Assembly (NCBI RefSeq): GCF_002005225.1
Contig: NZ_CP019724.1
Span: 620,001 to 684,000, forward strand
Direction of reading: 5' to 3'
From: Streptomyces pactum
GTDB lineage: Bacteria; Actinomycetota; Actinomycetes; Streptomycetales; Streptomycetaceae
DNA: 64,000 nucleotides
Shown piece by piece: positions 34,732-43,003 of the stretch. Under the pieces are notes generated by a model that saw nothing but the letters and a program-made list of their open reading frames with translations, did not search any database and had not been told where the DNA came from. A program made the translations under genes and the position numbers. The first letter of the stretch is position 1. Each line of letters starts with the position of its first letter.

Positions 34732-35700
34732 ATGCATTGCGTGGCGATCCTGGTCCTCGACGACGTCGTGCCGTTCGACATGGCGGCGCCCATGCAGGCG
34801 TTCGACTGGACGCGGCTGCCCGACGGGCGCCGCCCGTACCGGGTCCGGCTGTGCGCGGAGTCGCCCGAGGTGCGCACGGAGGGGCTCGCCCTGCGTATCG
34901 ACCGGGGTCTGGAGGCTCTGGAATCCGCCGACACGATCATCGTGCCGGGCCGCTCGGAGGAGCACGGCCCGCCCTCGGAGCGGGTCCTCGCGGCGCTGCG
35001 GAGGGCGGCCGGCGCCGGTACGCGGATCGCGTCGGTGTGCGTGGGCGCCTTCGTCCTCGCGGAGGCGGGGCTGCTGGACGGGCTGCGGGCGACCACCCAC
35101 TGGATCGCCGCGGCGGAGCTGGCCCGCCGCCATCCGCGCGTGGAGGTGCAGCCGGACGTGCTCTACGTCGACAACGGGCAGATCCTCACCTCGGCGGGCG
35201 CCGCCGCCGGTCTGGACATGTGCCTGCACATGATCCGCCGGGACCTGGGGTCGGCCGTCGCCGCGCACGCCGCCCGGATGTGCGTCGTACCGCTGGAACG
35301 GGAGGGCGGACAGGCCCAGTTCATCGTGCACGAGCGTCCGCCCGTGCCGCGGGGCTCGGACCTGGAGCCGCTGCTGGAGTGGATGGAGGACAACCTGGGC
35401 GGGGAGGTCACCCTCGGCGCGATGGCCGCCCGCGCGGGTATGAGCGAGCGCACCTTCAGCCGCCGGTTCCGCGAGCAGACGGGCACCACTCCGCTGCAGT
35501 GGCTGCTGCGGGCGCGGGTGCGGCGGGCCCAGTATCTGCTGGAGAACGGCGACCACTCGGTCGAGCGGATCGCGCGGCAGGCGGGATTCGGCTCCCCCAC
35601 GGCATTCCGGGAGCGGTTCCGCCGGGTGGTCGGCACGACTCCGTACGCCTATCGCGCGGCGTTCCACGGGAAGCCGGCCGCGCCCGCGGCGCGCGCGTAG
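34732..35700 (+). CDS. GlxA-family AraC-type transcriptional regulator
   Basis: A 322-residue regulator with two domains. Residues 1 to about 195 form a DJ-1/PfpI (class I amidotransferase-like) sensor, with DDVVPFDMAAPMQAF near the start and the nucleophile-elbow equivalent RIASVCVGAFVLAEAGLL, whose Cys sits near 104. The C-terminal AraC domain has two helix-turn-helix units (TLGAMAARAGMSERTFSRRF and IARQAGFGSPTAFRERFRR). The ATG at 34732 is chosen over an in-frame GTG nine bases earlier. It is divergent from the membrane protein gene and ends at a nested hairpin. Ligand and targets are unknown. Confidence 0.9.
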   Translation: MHCVAILVLDDVVPFDMAAPMQAFDWTRLPDGRRPYRVRLCAESPEVRTEGLALRIDRGLEALESADTIIVPGRSEEHGPPSERVLAALRRAAGAGTRIASVCVGAFVLAEAGLLDGLRATTHWIAAAELARRHPRVEVQPDVLYVDNGQILTSAGAAAGLDMCLHMIRRDLGSAVAAHAARMCVVPLEREGGQAQFIVHERPPVPRGSDLEPLLEWMEDNLGGEVTLGAMAARAGMSERTFSRRFREQTGTTPLQWLLRARVRRAQYLLENGDHSVERIARQAGFGSPTAFRERFRRVVGTTPYAYRAAFHGKPAAPAARA

Positions 35701-35787
35701 GGCCCGCCTTGCGGATCGGCCCGGCGGTCTGGCCGGTCGGACTGATCGGACCGGTCGGCCTGATCAGTCTGATCCCCAAGGCGGGCC
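35701..35787. terminator. Nested inverted-repeat terminator region
   Basis: Outer arms 35701-35717 and 35771-35787 pair at 16 of 17 positions. An inner perfect dyad GACTGATC/GATCAGTC (35740-35747 and 35762-35769) lies inside. It sits between convergent genes immediately after the GlxA-type stop. Confidence 0.65.
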
Positions 35788-35802
35788 CCGGGTACGGCGG
35801 TG

Positions 35803-36066
35803 TCACACGGCCAGCGACAGGCCGCTCTCCCCGTCCGGGTCCGCCGCGCGGACTGCGTCCGGTGTCCGTCCCTTGGCGAGCAGCAGCGCGTCCGCCTTGG
35901 CCACCGCGTCGTGGATGCTGGTCGTCGCCATCATCACGCACAACGTGTAGCTGACGTCCGCCAGTTCCCGCCCCGTCGTCGGCCTCTGACTCTCCGCCTG
36001 AGCGATCCGCAGTGACGCGTACCGCGTCAGCAACTCCCTGACGACCTTCGGGTCCGGTTCGAGCAC
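35803..36066 (-). CDS. DUF5133 family protein
   Basis: An 87-residue protein with the DUF5133 pattern: a start near EPDPKVVRELLTRYASLRIA, a central ADVSYTLCVMMATTSIHDAV and an ADALL motif before a short tail. The family appears confined to actinobacteria and has no known function. One Cys lies in the central helix. The GTG at 36066 follows AAAGGG and is preferred to a start at 36120. It is transcribed alone, with about 200 bp of upstream DNA to the NmrA-like gene. Confidence 0.8.
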   Translation of the reverse strand: MLEPDPKVVRELLTRYASLRIAQAESQRPTTGRELADVSYTLCVMMATTSIHDAVAKADALLLAKGRTPDAVRAADPDGESGLSLAV

Positions 36067-36265
36067 GAAGCGCCCTTTCTCTCGAGTTTCGCTGCGTATG
36101 CCCGAACCCGGCCGAAGCAATCACACCGTGCGCGTCCGTGCTCGTGATTGACGGGAATCCGTCGCTTCCTGTCCGACCACTTCCCTGCCGAGTTCGGATA
36201 GTTGAACCGAGTGCACTCAGGAGCGCCGTCGTGGTCCCTGAGGGCTCCGCCCGTTCACGCGTGAC

Positions 36266-37111
36266 TCACCGCGCACGCAGCTCCCGTTCCAGCACCTCCC
36301 GGAAGCCGTGCGGCGGGCGGCCGGTGACGCGTTGGACCGTGTCGGTGGTGCGGTCCTCGGCTCCCCCGGCGATGGCGCGGTCCATGTCGGCCAGCATCGC
36401 GGCGAAGTCCGGCGGAACCAGTGTCGCGAGGCGGGCACGCAACTGCTCGTTCGTCAGGCGCCGGTGGACCACGGTCCGGCCCCCGGCCCGCGTGAGGATC
36501 GCGGCGATGTCGTCGTAGCCGAGGGCCTCGGGACCGGTGAGGACCAGATCCGTACCGGGGGCGTGGTCGTCGGTGAGGGCGCGCACGGCGACGGCGGCGA
36601 TGTCGTCGGCGTCGACGAAGCCCACGCGGCCGCTCCCGGCGGCGGTGAATATGGCGCCCTCCTCCCGGATACTGACGGCGTGGGCGTGGGCCCCGGTGAA
36701 GTTCTGCATGAACCAGGACGGCCGCAGCACCGCCCACTGCTCGAACAGGCCGGGGAGCGCCCGGTGCACCGCGCCCACCGCCGGGCCGCCCTCGGGAACG
36801 GCCGAGGAGCTGAGCAGCACCGCACGCCGCACGCCCGCGTCGCGTGCCCTGCGCAGGAAGGGCAGCATGACCGCGGCCGGGTTCCACTCGCCCGGCGGCG
36901 GAACGAGATAGACGCGGTCGGCTCCGTCGAGGGCCGCGTCGTGCGTGTCGGTGTCGTACCAGTCGAAGCTGACCGCCTCCGCGCCCGGCAGCGGGACCGC
37001 GCGCCTGCTCCCGGCCTGCACGCGGTGGCCCGCGGCGATCAGTTGCGCGGCGGTGCGGCCGCCGGTGGTGCCGGTGGCTCCGACCACCAGTGTGGTGCCG
37101 GTGCCGGTCAT
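36266..37111 (-). CDS. NmrA-like NAD(P)-binding protein
   Basis: A 281-residue atypical SDR of the NmrA/HSCARG type. The Rossmann glycine motif is VVGATGTTGG (about 9-18), followed by AGSRRAVPLPGAEAVSFDW. The usual catalytic YxxxK is replaced by sequence around RPSWFMQNF, as in family members that act as redox sensors or isoflavone/quinone reductases. Its ATG overlaps the stop of the upstream SnoaL-like gene (ATGA), so the two are co-translated. Both should be repressed by the divergent TetR protein through twin operators. The natural substrate is unknown; quinone or aldehyde handling would be typical. Confidence 0.87.
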   Translation of the reverse strand: MTGTGTTLVVGATGTTGGRTAAQLIAAGHRVQAGSRRAVPLPGAEAVSFDWYDTDTHDAALDGADRVYLVPPPGEWNPAAVMLPFLRRARDAGVRRAVLLSSSAVPEGGPAVGAVHRALPGLFEQWAVLRPSWFMQNFTGAHAHAVSIREEGAIFTAAGSGRVGFVDADDIAAVAVRALTDDHAPGTDLVLTGPEALGYDDIAAILTRAGGRTVVHRRLTNEQLRARLATLVPPDFAAMLADMDRAIAGGAEDRTTDTVQRVTGRPPHGFREVLERELRAR

Positions 37112-37551
37112 CGGGCGCTCCCGGCGAAGTCCGTGCCGGGTTCCTGGAGAACGAGCGGATTCCAGTAGTCGCGGTAGGAGGTGAACCGCCCGTCCTGGAC
37201 GGTCACCACGGCGACGTACGTCATGTCGAAGGGCGCGCCGGTCCGCACCACCCGGCCCACGCCGCGCATCTCCACCACGACGGTCCGCGGGTCGGTGGTC
37301 TCGTGGATCCGCAGCTCGGGGAAGTCGTGCAGGTCGATGTGGTCGGGATAGTGGCGCATGTAGGCGGCGACCGCCTCCCGGCCCGCCAGCCGCCGGGGCC
37401 GGCCCTCGGGGGCGAAGGGGAACTCCATGACTCCGTCGTCGGACCACAGGCCGACCCAGGCGTCGATGTCCTTGTCCAGCAGCAGCCGCAGGCTGTGGCG
37501 GTACAGGTCCGCCGCCGGGGCGGGCACGGTGGGCGGGGTGGGCGTGGGCAT
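37108..37551 (-). CDS. SnoaL/NTF2-like domain protein
   Basis: A 147-residue protein with an NTF2-like alpha+beta cone: helix ADLYRHSLRLLLDKDIDAWV, strand VMEFPFAPEGRP, then VVVEMRGVGRVV and FTSYRDYWNPLVL. Such domains act as small-molecule isomerases, cyclases or binding proteins. It is the first gene of a two-gene operon with the NmrA-like protein, divergent from tetR. The two operator palindromes lie 30-71 bp upstream of its ATG, well placed for repression. Probably a detoxification enzyme pair; the reaction is not inferable. Confidence 0.85.
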   Translation of the reverse strand: MPTPTPPTVPAPAADLYRHSLRLLLDKDIDAWVGLWSDDGVMEFPFAPEGRPRRLAGREAVAAYMRHYPDHIDLHDFPELRIHETTDPRTVVVEMRGVGRVVRTGAPFDMTYVAVVTVQDGRFTSYRDYWNPLVLQEPGTDFAGSAR

Positions 37552-37580
37552 GGGTGGGTTTCCCTCCGTCGCATAGAATA

Positions 37581-37622
37581 CGGACCGGCGGTCCGCTTCA
37601 AACGATACGGACCAGCGGTCCG
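37581..37622. promoter_or_regulatory. Twin TetR-type operators
   Basis: CGGACCGGCGGTCCG (37581-37595) and CGGACCAGCGGTCCG (37608-37622) are near-identical palindromes, each preceded by ATA and followed by CTT. Their centres are 27 bp apart in the divergent region between tetR (37738) and the SnoaL/NmrA operon. Confidence 0.8.
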
Positions 37623-37737
37623 CTTTGCAACGCGCGCCGGTGTACGCCTGCGCACGCCGATGCTCGCCAGCGCACGCCGACGTACACCGACACGCACGCA
37701 CACCCACCGGCACCCCGCCCGCTACGGAGGAGACCCT

Positions 37738-38331
37738 GTGACCGAGCGCAAGCCACGCAAGGACGCCGCCCGCAACAGGGCGGCCGTCCTCGCGGCCGCC
37801 GACGCCCTCTTCGTCCGCCGCGAGAGCCCGGAGGACGTCACCATGGCGGACGTCGCGGCAGCGGCCGGAGTCGGCAAGGGAACGCTCTTCCGGGCCTTCG
37901 GCGACCGGACCGGGCTGATCAAGGCGCTGTACGCGGCACGGATGGAACCGATCGAGCAGGCCGTCGAGACGGGTCCGCCCCCGCTGGGCCCCGGCACTCC
38001 CCCGGCGCAGCGCGTCCCCGCCGTGCTCGACGCGCTCCTGTGCTTCAAACTCGACAACCGCCCCCTCGCGCTGGCCCTGGAGGCCTCCGGCGGCGACAGC
38101 CCGTACGGGGCGAGCCACTACGAGCGCTGGCACGCCTTGCTGCGGACCATGCTGGAGCGGGTTCCCGGCCTCACCGACGGCGACTTCGCCGCCCACGCGC
38201 TGCTCGCCGCCGTCCGGGCCGACCTGGTCGAGCACCTGGCCGGCCGGGAGGACGTGCCCCGCGAACGGATGCGGGCCCGACTGGCCGACTTCGCCGCCCG
38301 GGTACTCGGCACAACTTGGGCCGGGGCCTGA
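37738..38331 (+). CDS. TetR-family regulator of the SnoaL/NmrA operon
   Basis: A 197-residue repressor with the helix-turn-helix at about 34-53 (VTMADVAAAAGVGKGTLFRA) followed by FGDRTGLIKALY. The rest is helical, and the C-terminal domain carries conserved LFxRVPGLTDGDF-like and RMRARLADFAARVLG helices. The GTG start has GGAGGAG upstream. Two near-perfect palindromes lie between it and the divergent operon, so it probably represses both itself and its target genes. The inducer is likely the substrate of the NmrA/SnoaL pair. It converges with the ABC exporter gene. Confidence 0.9.
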   Translation: MTERKPRKDAARNRAAVLAAADALFVRRESPEDVTMADVAAAAGVGKGTLFRAFGDRTGLIKALYAARMEPIEQAVETGPPPLGPGTPPAQRVPAVLDALLCFKLDNRPLALALEASGGDSPYGASHYERWHALLRTMLERVPGLTDGDFAAHALLAAVRADLVEHLAGREDVPRERMRARLADFAARVLGTTWAGA

Positions 38332-38368
38332 CGTCCGGGACGCGGCCCGTGCGCCGCCGAGGCCGTGT

Positions 38369-40138
38369 TCAGGCGACCTGGCCGCTGTGCAGCGCCGTGT
38401 ACGCCCCTCCCCTGCCCAGCAGTTCGTCGTGGGTGCCGGCCTCCTGGATCCGGCCCTCGCCCATGACCACGATCCGGTCCGCGCCGCGCACCGTGGACAG
38501 CCGGTGGGCGACGACGAACGTGGTGCGTCCGCGCAGCAGCTTGGCCAGCGCCTGCTGGACGAGCGCCTCCGAGCGCGTGTCCAGCGCCGAGGTGGCCTCG
38601 TCGAGGATGAGCACCCTGGGGTCCCGGATGAGGGCGCGGGCGATGGCAAGACGCTGGCGCTGGCCGCCGGAGAGCCGTGCGCCGTGCTCCCCGACCAGGG
38701 TGTCGAGGCCCTGCGGCAGCCGGTCGACGAACTCCAGCGCGTTGGCGTCGCGCAGGGCAGCCCGCACCGTCTCCTCGTCGGCGTCGTCCATGCCGTAGGC
38801 GACGTTCTCCCGGACCGTGCCGTCGAAGAGGATGGACTCCTGCGGCACCACCGAGACGAAGCGCCGGTACGTGCGCAGGTCGAGGGTGTTCATGTCGGTG
38901 CCGTCGAGCAGCAGCCGGCCCGAGGTCGGCCGCAGGAAGCCGATGACCAGGTTGAGGACGGTGGACTTGCCGGCACCGGAGGCCCCCACCAGGGCGACGG
39001 TCTCGCCGGGCTGGACCGTGAGCGTGAAGTCGCTCACCGCGGGCCGCCCGTCACTCTCGTAGACGTGCCCGACGCCCTCGAAGGTGACGGCGCCGCGCAG
39101 GGCGGCGAGCTCCGCCTTGCCCTCGTTGTCCTCCAACTCGGGAGCCTGGAGCACCTCGCCGACCGAACGGACGGACTCCAGGCCCTTGGTGATGACCGGG
39201 GCCAGCCCCGCCAACGTTGTCGTGGAGCCGGTGAGGGTGGTCAGGAAGGCGCTGAGCATGACGACGTCGCCTGCGGTGACGCCCCAGACGCCGTGGTACG
39301 AGATCAGCGCGGCGCCCGTGAGGACCAGTACGCCGACCACGTTGAGCACGACCCAGGAGAGGGAGCCGAAGCGGCCGTTGACGAGGTCGAGACGCATTCC
39401 GGAGGTCAGCAGGCGGTCCAGGGTGCCGTCCATGCGGCGCAGTGCCTTGCCCTCCAGGCCGTGGGCGCGGGTGACCGGGATGAGCCGGGTCATCTCCGTG
39501 ACCCGGGACGACAGCGCCTCCACCTCGTGGCGGAAGTGCTCGTTGTGGGAGCGCAGCCGGGCGCGGAGGCGGGCCACGAGGAGGGAGGCGGCGGGCACGA
39601 CGACCAGGAAGACGGGCAGGAACTCCGGTGTGCGCACGCCGATGATGACCAGGCCGCCGGTGAGCACGGTGACCGCGCCGAGCCCCGTCTCGGCGGTCTG
39701 CTGCACCATCTGCTCCACGGTCTCCACGTCCCGGACCACCTTGGCCTGCAGGACGCCCGCGCTGACGCGCGAGTGGTAGCCGATGGAGAGCTGCTGCATG
39801 CGCGTGCACAGCGCGGACCGCAGGGCGGTGCCCATACGGCGCACGCTGCCGTACAGGAGGCGGACGTACAGCAGGTGCAGCGGGTAGTTGACCACCAGGA
39901 TGAACATGATGATCCCGGTGCTGGTCCACAGATCGCCGATCGGGCCGTGCTGCACGACCGTGTCGATGATCGACGCGGTGACGAGGGGCAGCAGCCAGAC
40001 GGGACTGTGTTTGACCGTGAAGACCGCGACCGCCCCCGCCAGACGGCGGCGGTCGGCGCGCAGGAGGTAGACGAGCGTGCGTATCGGGTGTTCGCCCCGG
40101 TAGCGGTGGTCGAGCGGCTTTTCGGGCGGCGACGCCAT
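38369..40138 (-). CDS. ABC exporter, fused permease-ATPase
   Basis: A 589-residue half-transporter with a six-helix membrane domain followed by a nucleotide-binding domain. The ATPase carries Walker A GASGAGKST, Q-loop VPQESILFDGT, signature LSGGQRQRLAIARAL, Walker B VLILDEATSALD and the H-loop VVAHRLSTV, so it should be active as a homodimer or with a second half-transporter encoded elsewhere. Substrate unknown; MsbA/lipid or peptide exporters look similar. The ATG at 40138 has AGGAGG and is chosen over a start at 40171. A tandem 13-bp repeat lies just upstream. No peptide-protease domain is present, so it is not obviously a RiPP exporter. Confidence 0.9.
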   Translation of the reverse strand: MASPPEKPLDHRYRGEHPIRTLVYLLRADRRRLAGAVAVFTVKHSPVWLLPLVTASIIDTVVQHGPIGDLWTSTGIIMFILVVNYPLHLLYVRLLYGSVRRMGTALRSALCTRMQQLSIGYHSRVSAGVLQAKVVRDVETVEQMVQQTAETGLGAVTVLTGGLVIIGVRTPEFLPVFLVVVPAASLLVARLRARLRSHNEHFRHEVEALSSRVTEMTRLIPVTRAHGLEGKALRRMDGTLDRLLTSGMRLDLVNGRFGSLSWVVLNVVGVLVLTGAALISYHGVWGVTAGDVVMLSAFLTTLTGSTTTLAGLAPVITKGLESVRSVGEVLQAPELEDNEGKAELAALRGAVTFEGVGHVYESDGRPAVSDFTLTVQPGETVALVGASGAGKSTVLNLVIGFLRPTSGRLLLDGTDMNTLDLRTYRRFVSVVPQESILFDGTVRENVAYGMDDADEETVRAALRDANALEFVDRLPQGLDTLVGEHGARLSGGQRQRLAIARALIRDPRVLILDEATSALDTRSEALVQQALAKLLRGRTTFVVAHRLSTVRGADRIVVMGEGRIQEAGTHDELLGRGGAYTALHSGQVA

Positions 40139-40171
40139 GGGCGTGGTCCTCCTGGTGACCGAGTGGGGCAA

Positions 40172-40197
40172 GCGCTTTCCTTCCGCGCTTTCCTACC
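40172..40197 (-). repeat. 13-bp tandem direct repeat upstream of the ABC exporter
   Basis: GCGCTTTCCTTCC (40172-40184) is followed directly by GCGCTTTCCTACC (40185-40197), 34-59 bases before the exporter ATG. It could be a promoter-proximal regulator site. Confidence 0.6.
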
Positions 40198-40325
40198 CCT
40201 TCGGCGAGGAGTACGCCACACCGTTCCGCGGGCCGGAACGGCGTACGAGACGGTGTGGCGGTGGGTCGGTGTGCCGGTGCGTCGTGCGGAGACCCGCGCC
40301 TTCTCCCCCGTGGAGGGCGCGGGCC

Positions 40326-40874
40326 TCAGTCTCCGAGTGTGCGGGCCAGTTCGGTCGTGGCCCGCGCGATCTCACTGTCGCCCTCGGCCAGCAGCCGCTC
40401 GAGCCCGTCCCGCCGGGCGCGGACGGCCTGCCGCGCCGCGCGCTCCCACGCCACGGGGTTCTCCCGGTGGTTGAGCAGCTTGGGGTAGGCGGCGGCGGTG
40501 GTCTCCCACTGGCGGGCGTCGGCGATGTTCTTGAGCAACTGGATGATCTGCGCCCGGCAGCTCACCTGGGGCCACTGCGCCAGTTCCCACAGGAAGGGAA
40601 CGGTCGCGGCGGTGGCCTGTTCGACGACGAAGCCGTACTGGCAGATGCGTTTGCGCAGATCGCCGAGGGCGGCACGGGCGGTCTCGGCGTCGCCCCGGGC
40701 GACTTTGCGCAGCAGCCCGGGAATCGCCGCGGCAGAGCCGCTGGAGTCCTGGATCTCACTCCACGGCACGCCGTCCAGCCCCGCGAGGGGGGCGGCGGTC
40801 CGGGGGGAGCCGGGCGGCTGCTGCTGACGGTCGGTGCGCTGGGTGCTCGGCTCGGGTGTCGGAGCGCTGCGCAT
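40326..40874 (-). CDS. Conserved hypothetical protein with HEAT-like helices
   Basis: A 182-residue soluble helical protein. After a disordered 35-residue start, it shows consecutive amphipathic helices (AAIPGLLRKVARGDAETARA, ALGDLRKRICQYG, ATVPFLWELAQWPQVSCRAQ, IIQLLKNIADARQWETTAAAYPKL split between two). This pattern is reminiscent of HEAT-like repeat proteins used as immunity or adaptor proteins. GGAAGGG precedes the ATG. It lies 28 bp downstream of the HATPase gene in the same direction, so the two are likely co-transcribed. No toxin gene is adjacent. Function unassigned. Confidence 0.7.
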   Translation of the reverse strand: MRSAPTPEPSTQRTDRQQQPPGSPRTAAPLAGLDGVPWSEIQDSSGSAAAIPGLLRKVARGDAETARAALGDLRKRICQYGFVVEQATAATVPFLWELAQWPQVSCRAQIIQLLKNIADARQWETTAAAYPKLLNHRENPVAWERAARQAVRARRDGLERLLAEGDSEIARATTELARTLGD

Positions 40875-40902
40875 GGTGTGGGGCCCTTCCGCGGCAGTCG
40901 GA

Positions 40903-41481
40903 TCAGGTGAGGGGGCGGGTCGACAACTTGGCCCAGACGGTCTTGCCGGCCGGAGGCCTCGGGGTCCAGCCCCACTCCTCCGCGAGGGCGTCGACGATGC
41001 ACAGGCCTCGTCCGTGCTCCTGGAGTGCGGAGCCGCCGGACGGGGTGAACACGGGCGCGTTGTCCCCGGGATCGGAGACGGTCAGCGTCAGACGGCCGGG
41101 GTCCAGGGCGAGTCCCAGCCTGACCTCGGGCGTGCCGGCCGCCGCCGACGGCACCGCGTGCCGCACGGCGTTGGAGACCAGCTCGGTGATCACGAGGACG
41201 GCGTCGTCGGCGTACCGGTCCAGGGACCAGCCGGTCAACGTGTCCCTCGTGAAGCCCCGGGCCCGGGCGAAGCCCCCTCCGCCGCGCGCGATGCGCAGCA
41301 CCGCGGAAGCGGGCCGGCCGCCCGGCTGGTAGTGCTTGGTGTGCGGGGCTGGGAGCGGCCACTCGTCGCGGCGGGCGGCCGGTCGCGCGGTGTGCGCAAG
41401 GTCTCCGAGCGGGCTCGCCGCGCCTGCCTCCGACGCGGGTTCGCCGGGCGACCGGAGCACGGAATGCGCAGGTGACGACAC
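40903..41481 (-). CDS. ATP-binding anti-sigma/regulatory HATPase protein
   Basis: A 192-residue GHKL-type HATPase_c_2 protein. A 60-residue variable N-terminus is followed by the ATPase fold: N-box ITELVSNAVRHAV, G1 region VSDPGDNAP and G2 loop EHGRGLCIVDALAEEWGW. In Streptomyces such proteins are numerous and are often found with DUF397 and XRE/DUF5753 genes, as here, where the DUF397 gene is divergent. It may be an anti-sigma-type kinase or act without a sigma factor. The GTG has GGAG upstream. A promoter-like pair with a palindrome lies 60-96 bp upstream. Confidence 0.85.
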   Translation of the reverse strand: MSSPAHSVLRSPGEPASEAGAASPLGDLAHTARPAARRDEWPLPAPHTKHYQPGGRPASAVLRIARGGGGFARARGFTRDTLTGWSLDRYADDAVLVITELVSNAVRHAVPSAAAGTPEVRLGLALDPGRLTLTVSDPGDNAPVFTPSGGSALQEHGRGLCIVDALAEEWGWTPRPPAGKTVWAKLSTRPLT

Positions 41482-41540
41482 GGCATCTCCCTGATGCGAC
41501 GTCAGAACAAGGCGCCGACCAGGGGGTTGACGCCACGGCT

Positions 41541-41577
41541 ATTATCCACGCTGACAGCGCTCGCGTGCAATTGCACG
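41541..41577 (-). promoter_or_regulatory. Promoter and palindrome upstream of the HATPase gene
   Basis: On the minus strand, TTGCAC and GATAAT are separated by 18 bases, a good vegetative promoter. The -35 lies in the perfect 14-bp palindrome CGTGCAATTGCACG (41564-41577), a likely operator in this divergent region. Confidence 0.5.
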
Positions 41578-41660
41578 AGAAATTGCGCGAAAAAATCGGA
41601 TGGGAGCGCACGGGGACCGACGAGGCTCGGTCCACTCCCCCGAACGGCAAGGAGACCGCG

Positions 41661-41888
41661 GTGCCACCAGTGCGCAACGGAGTGCAGGCCAGCCTGTTGG
41701 ACGCCTGCTGGAAGAAGAGTCGGCACAGCAACGCCGAGGGCAACTGCGTCGAGGTGGCCCTCGTGGACGGAGGCATCGCGATGCGCAACTCCCGCGATCC
41801 GGACGGCCCCGCGCTCGTCTACACCCCCGCCGAGGTGGCCGCCTTCCTGGCCGGGGCGAAGGAGGGCGAGTTCGACCACCTGCTGTGA
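41661..41888 (+). CDS. DUF397 domain protein
   Basis: A 75-residue DUF397 protein with the family pattern WKKSRHSNAEGNCVEVALVD, then MRNSRDPDGPALVYTPAEVA and the end FLAGAKEGEFDHLL. DUF397 proteins are typical partners of XRE/DUF5753 regulators in Streptomyces, as with WhiJ-type loci and toxin-antitoxin-like pairs. The GTG at 41661 follows AAGGAG. The longer frame from 41487 is rejected because it would run through the AT-rich promoter region. The XRE gene follows 141 bp later on the same strand. Confidence 0.88.
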   Translation: MPPVRNGVQASLLDACWKKSRHSNAEGNCVEVALVDGGIAMRNSRDPDGPALVYTPAEVAAFLAGAKEGEFDHLL

Positions 41889-42029
41889 GCGGGGGCGGGA
41901 ACGGCCGCCGACGCGGATGGCCGGCGCCAAGCGGAGGCCAACTACCCGTTTTCCACGGGCAGATGCGGCGGGCACCTGCGGGATGAGATAGTGTGGTTTC
42001 TCAAGTCTGCCGGTCTGCTGGGAGTCAGG

Positions 42030-42950
42030 ATGTCCGCCGCGTCGCATCGCCTCTCCCGTCTCGAGCCGTATCTGGAACGGGCCGAGCCGGCTCCGACTCT
42101 GCTGAAGATGCTCGTCGGCGTTCAGCTTGCGGGCTTCCGCGAGGACGCCGGCCTCTCCCAGGACCAGGCGGCGCGCGACCTCGGGTTCAGCGCGGCGAAG
42201 CTCTCGCGCATCGAGTCGGGCAAGGGCCGCAAGCCCCCGACGGAGACGGACGTCCGCGCACTGCTGGAGCGGTACGGCACCGATGCCTACGAGGCCTCGG
42301 TCCTGCTCAAGCTGTTGCGACGCGCCGGGGAACCGGGCTGGTGGCAGCGGTACGACAAACGTCTGATGCCTGAGTGGTTCGACCGCCTGGTCGGACTGCA
42401 GGAGGCCGCGGCGACCATCCGGACCTTCGAGATCCAGTACGTTCCCGGACTGCTCCAGACGCCGGCCTACACCCGGGCCGTGGTCGAGCGGGGCCTGCCG
42501 AACGCGCCTTCCGGTGAGGTCCAGCGGCGTGTCGAACTGCGCATGCGCCGTGCGGAGTTGCTGGGCCGCGCTGACGCGCCACAGTTGTGGGCGATCATCG
42601 ACGAGTCCGTGCTGCTGCGAGTACTGGGCAGCCGCGAGGTCATGCGTGAACAGCTCACGCACCTCGTCGAGATGGCCGGGCAGCCGCATGTGACGCTGCA
42701 GATCGTGCCGCTGGACGTGACGAACGCATCGGCACCCGCGATTCCGGTCACCTACCTGCGGTTCGGCGGCATCGACCTGCCCGACGTGGTCTACCTGGAG
42801 CACATCAAGAGCGCCAACTTCCTCGAGGACCGTGACGAGACCGAGGAGTACCGGGTCGCGCTGGACCGCCTGGCCGATGAGGCGCTCACTCCGCGCGATT
42901 CACTCGAGCTGCTGCGCGAGACGATGGCGCTGCGCTACCCCGACAAGTAG
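42030..42950 (+). CDS. XRE-family regulator with DUF5753 domain
   Basis: A 306-residue WhiJ-like regulator. The N-terminal XRE helix-turn-helix (LSQDQAARDLGFSAAKLSRI, about 50-69) is followed by the DUF5753 effector domain. Landmarks there are the motif FEIQYVPGLLQTPAYTRAV near 145, an LWAIIDESVLLR segment and a C-terminal YLEH block. With the preceding DUF397 gene and the divergent HATPase gene it forms the common Streptomyces triad for developmental or specialised-metabolism control. The ATG at 42030 has GGGAG; a frame from 41991 adds 13 unlikely residues. No terminator hairpin is obvious before the convergent methyltransferase gene. Confidence 0.92.
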   Translation: MSAASHRLSRLEPYLERAEPAPTLLKMLVGVQLAGFREDAGLSQDQAARDLGFSAAKLSRIESGKGRKPPTETDVRALLERYGTDAYEASVLLKLLRRAGEPGWWQRYDKRLMPEWFDRLVGLQEAAATIRTFEIQYVPGLLQTPAYTRAVVERGLPNAPSGEVQRRVELRMRRAELLGRADAPQLWAIIDESVLLRVLGSREVMREQLTHLVEMAGQPHVTLQIVPLDVTNASAPAIPVTYLRFGGIDLPDVVYLEHIKSANFLEDRDETEEYRVALDRLADEALTPRDSLELLRETMALRYPDK

Positions 42951-43003
42951 CGCAGCGCACAAGAGAGCCGCACGCGTAGTGCGAGGCCCCTCGTGCTCTT
43001 CTG

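Noticed and set aside
38369..40138. The ABC exporter considered as a dedicated graspetide exporter.
   Set aside because: It lacks a peptidase C39 domain, is about 5 kb from the precursor and is separated by unrelated operons.
41521..41545. TTGACG and TATTAT on the plus strand as a promoter for the DUF397 gene.
   Set aside because: Only seven bases separate them, far too close for a -35/-10 pair. The minus-strand arrangement fits better.
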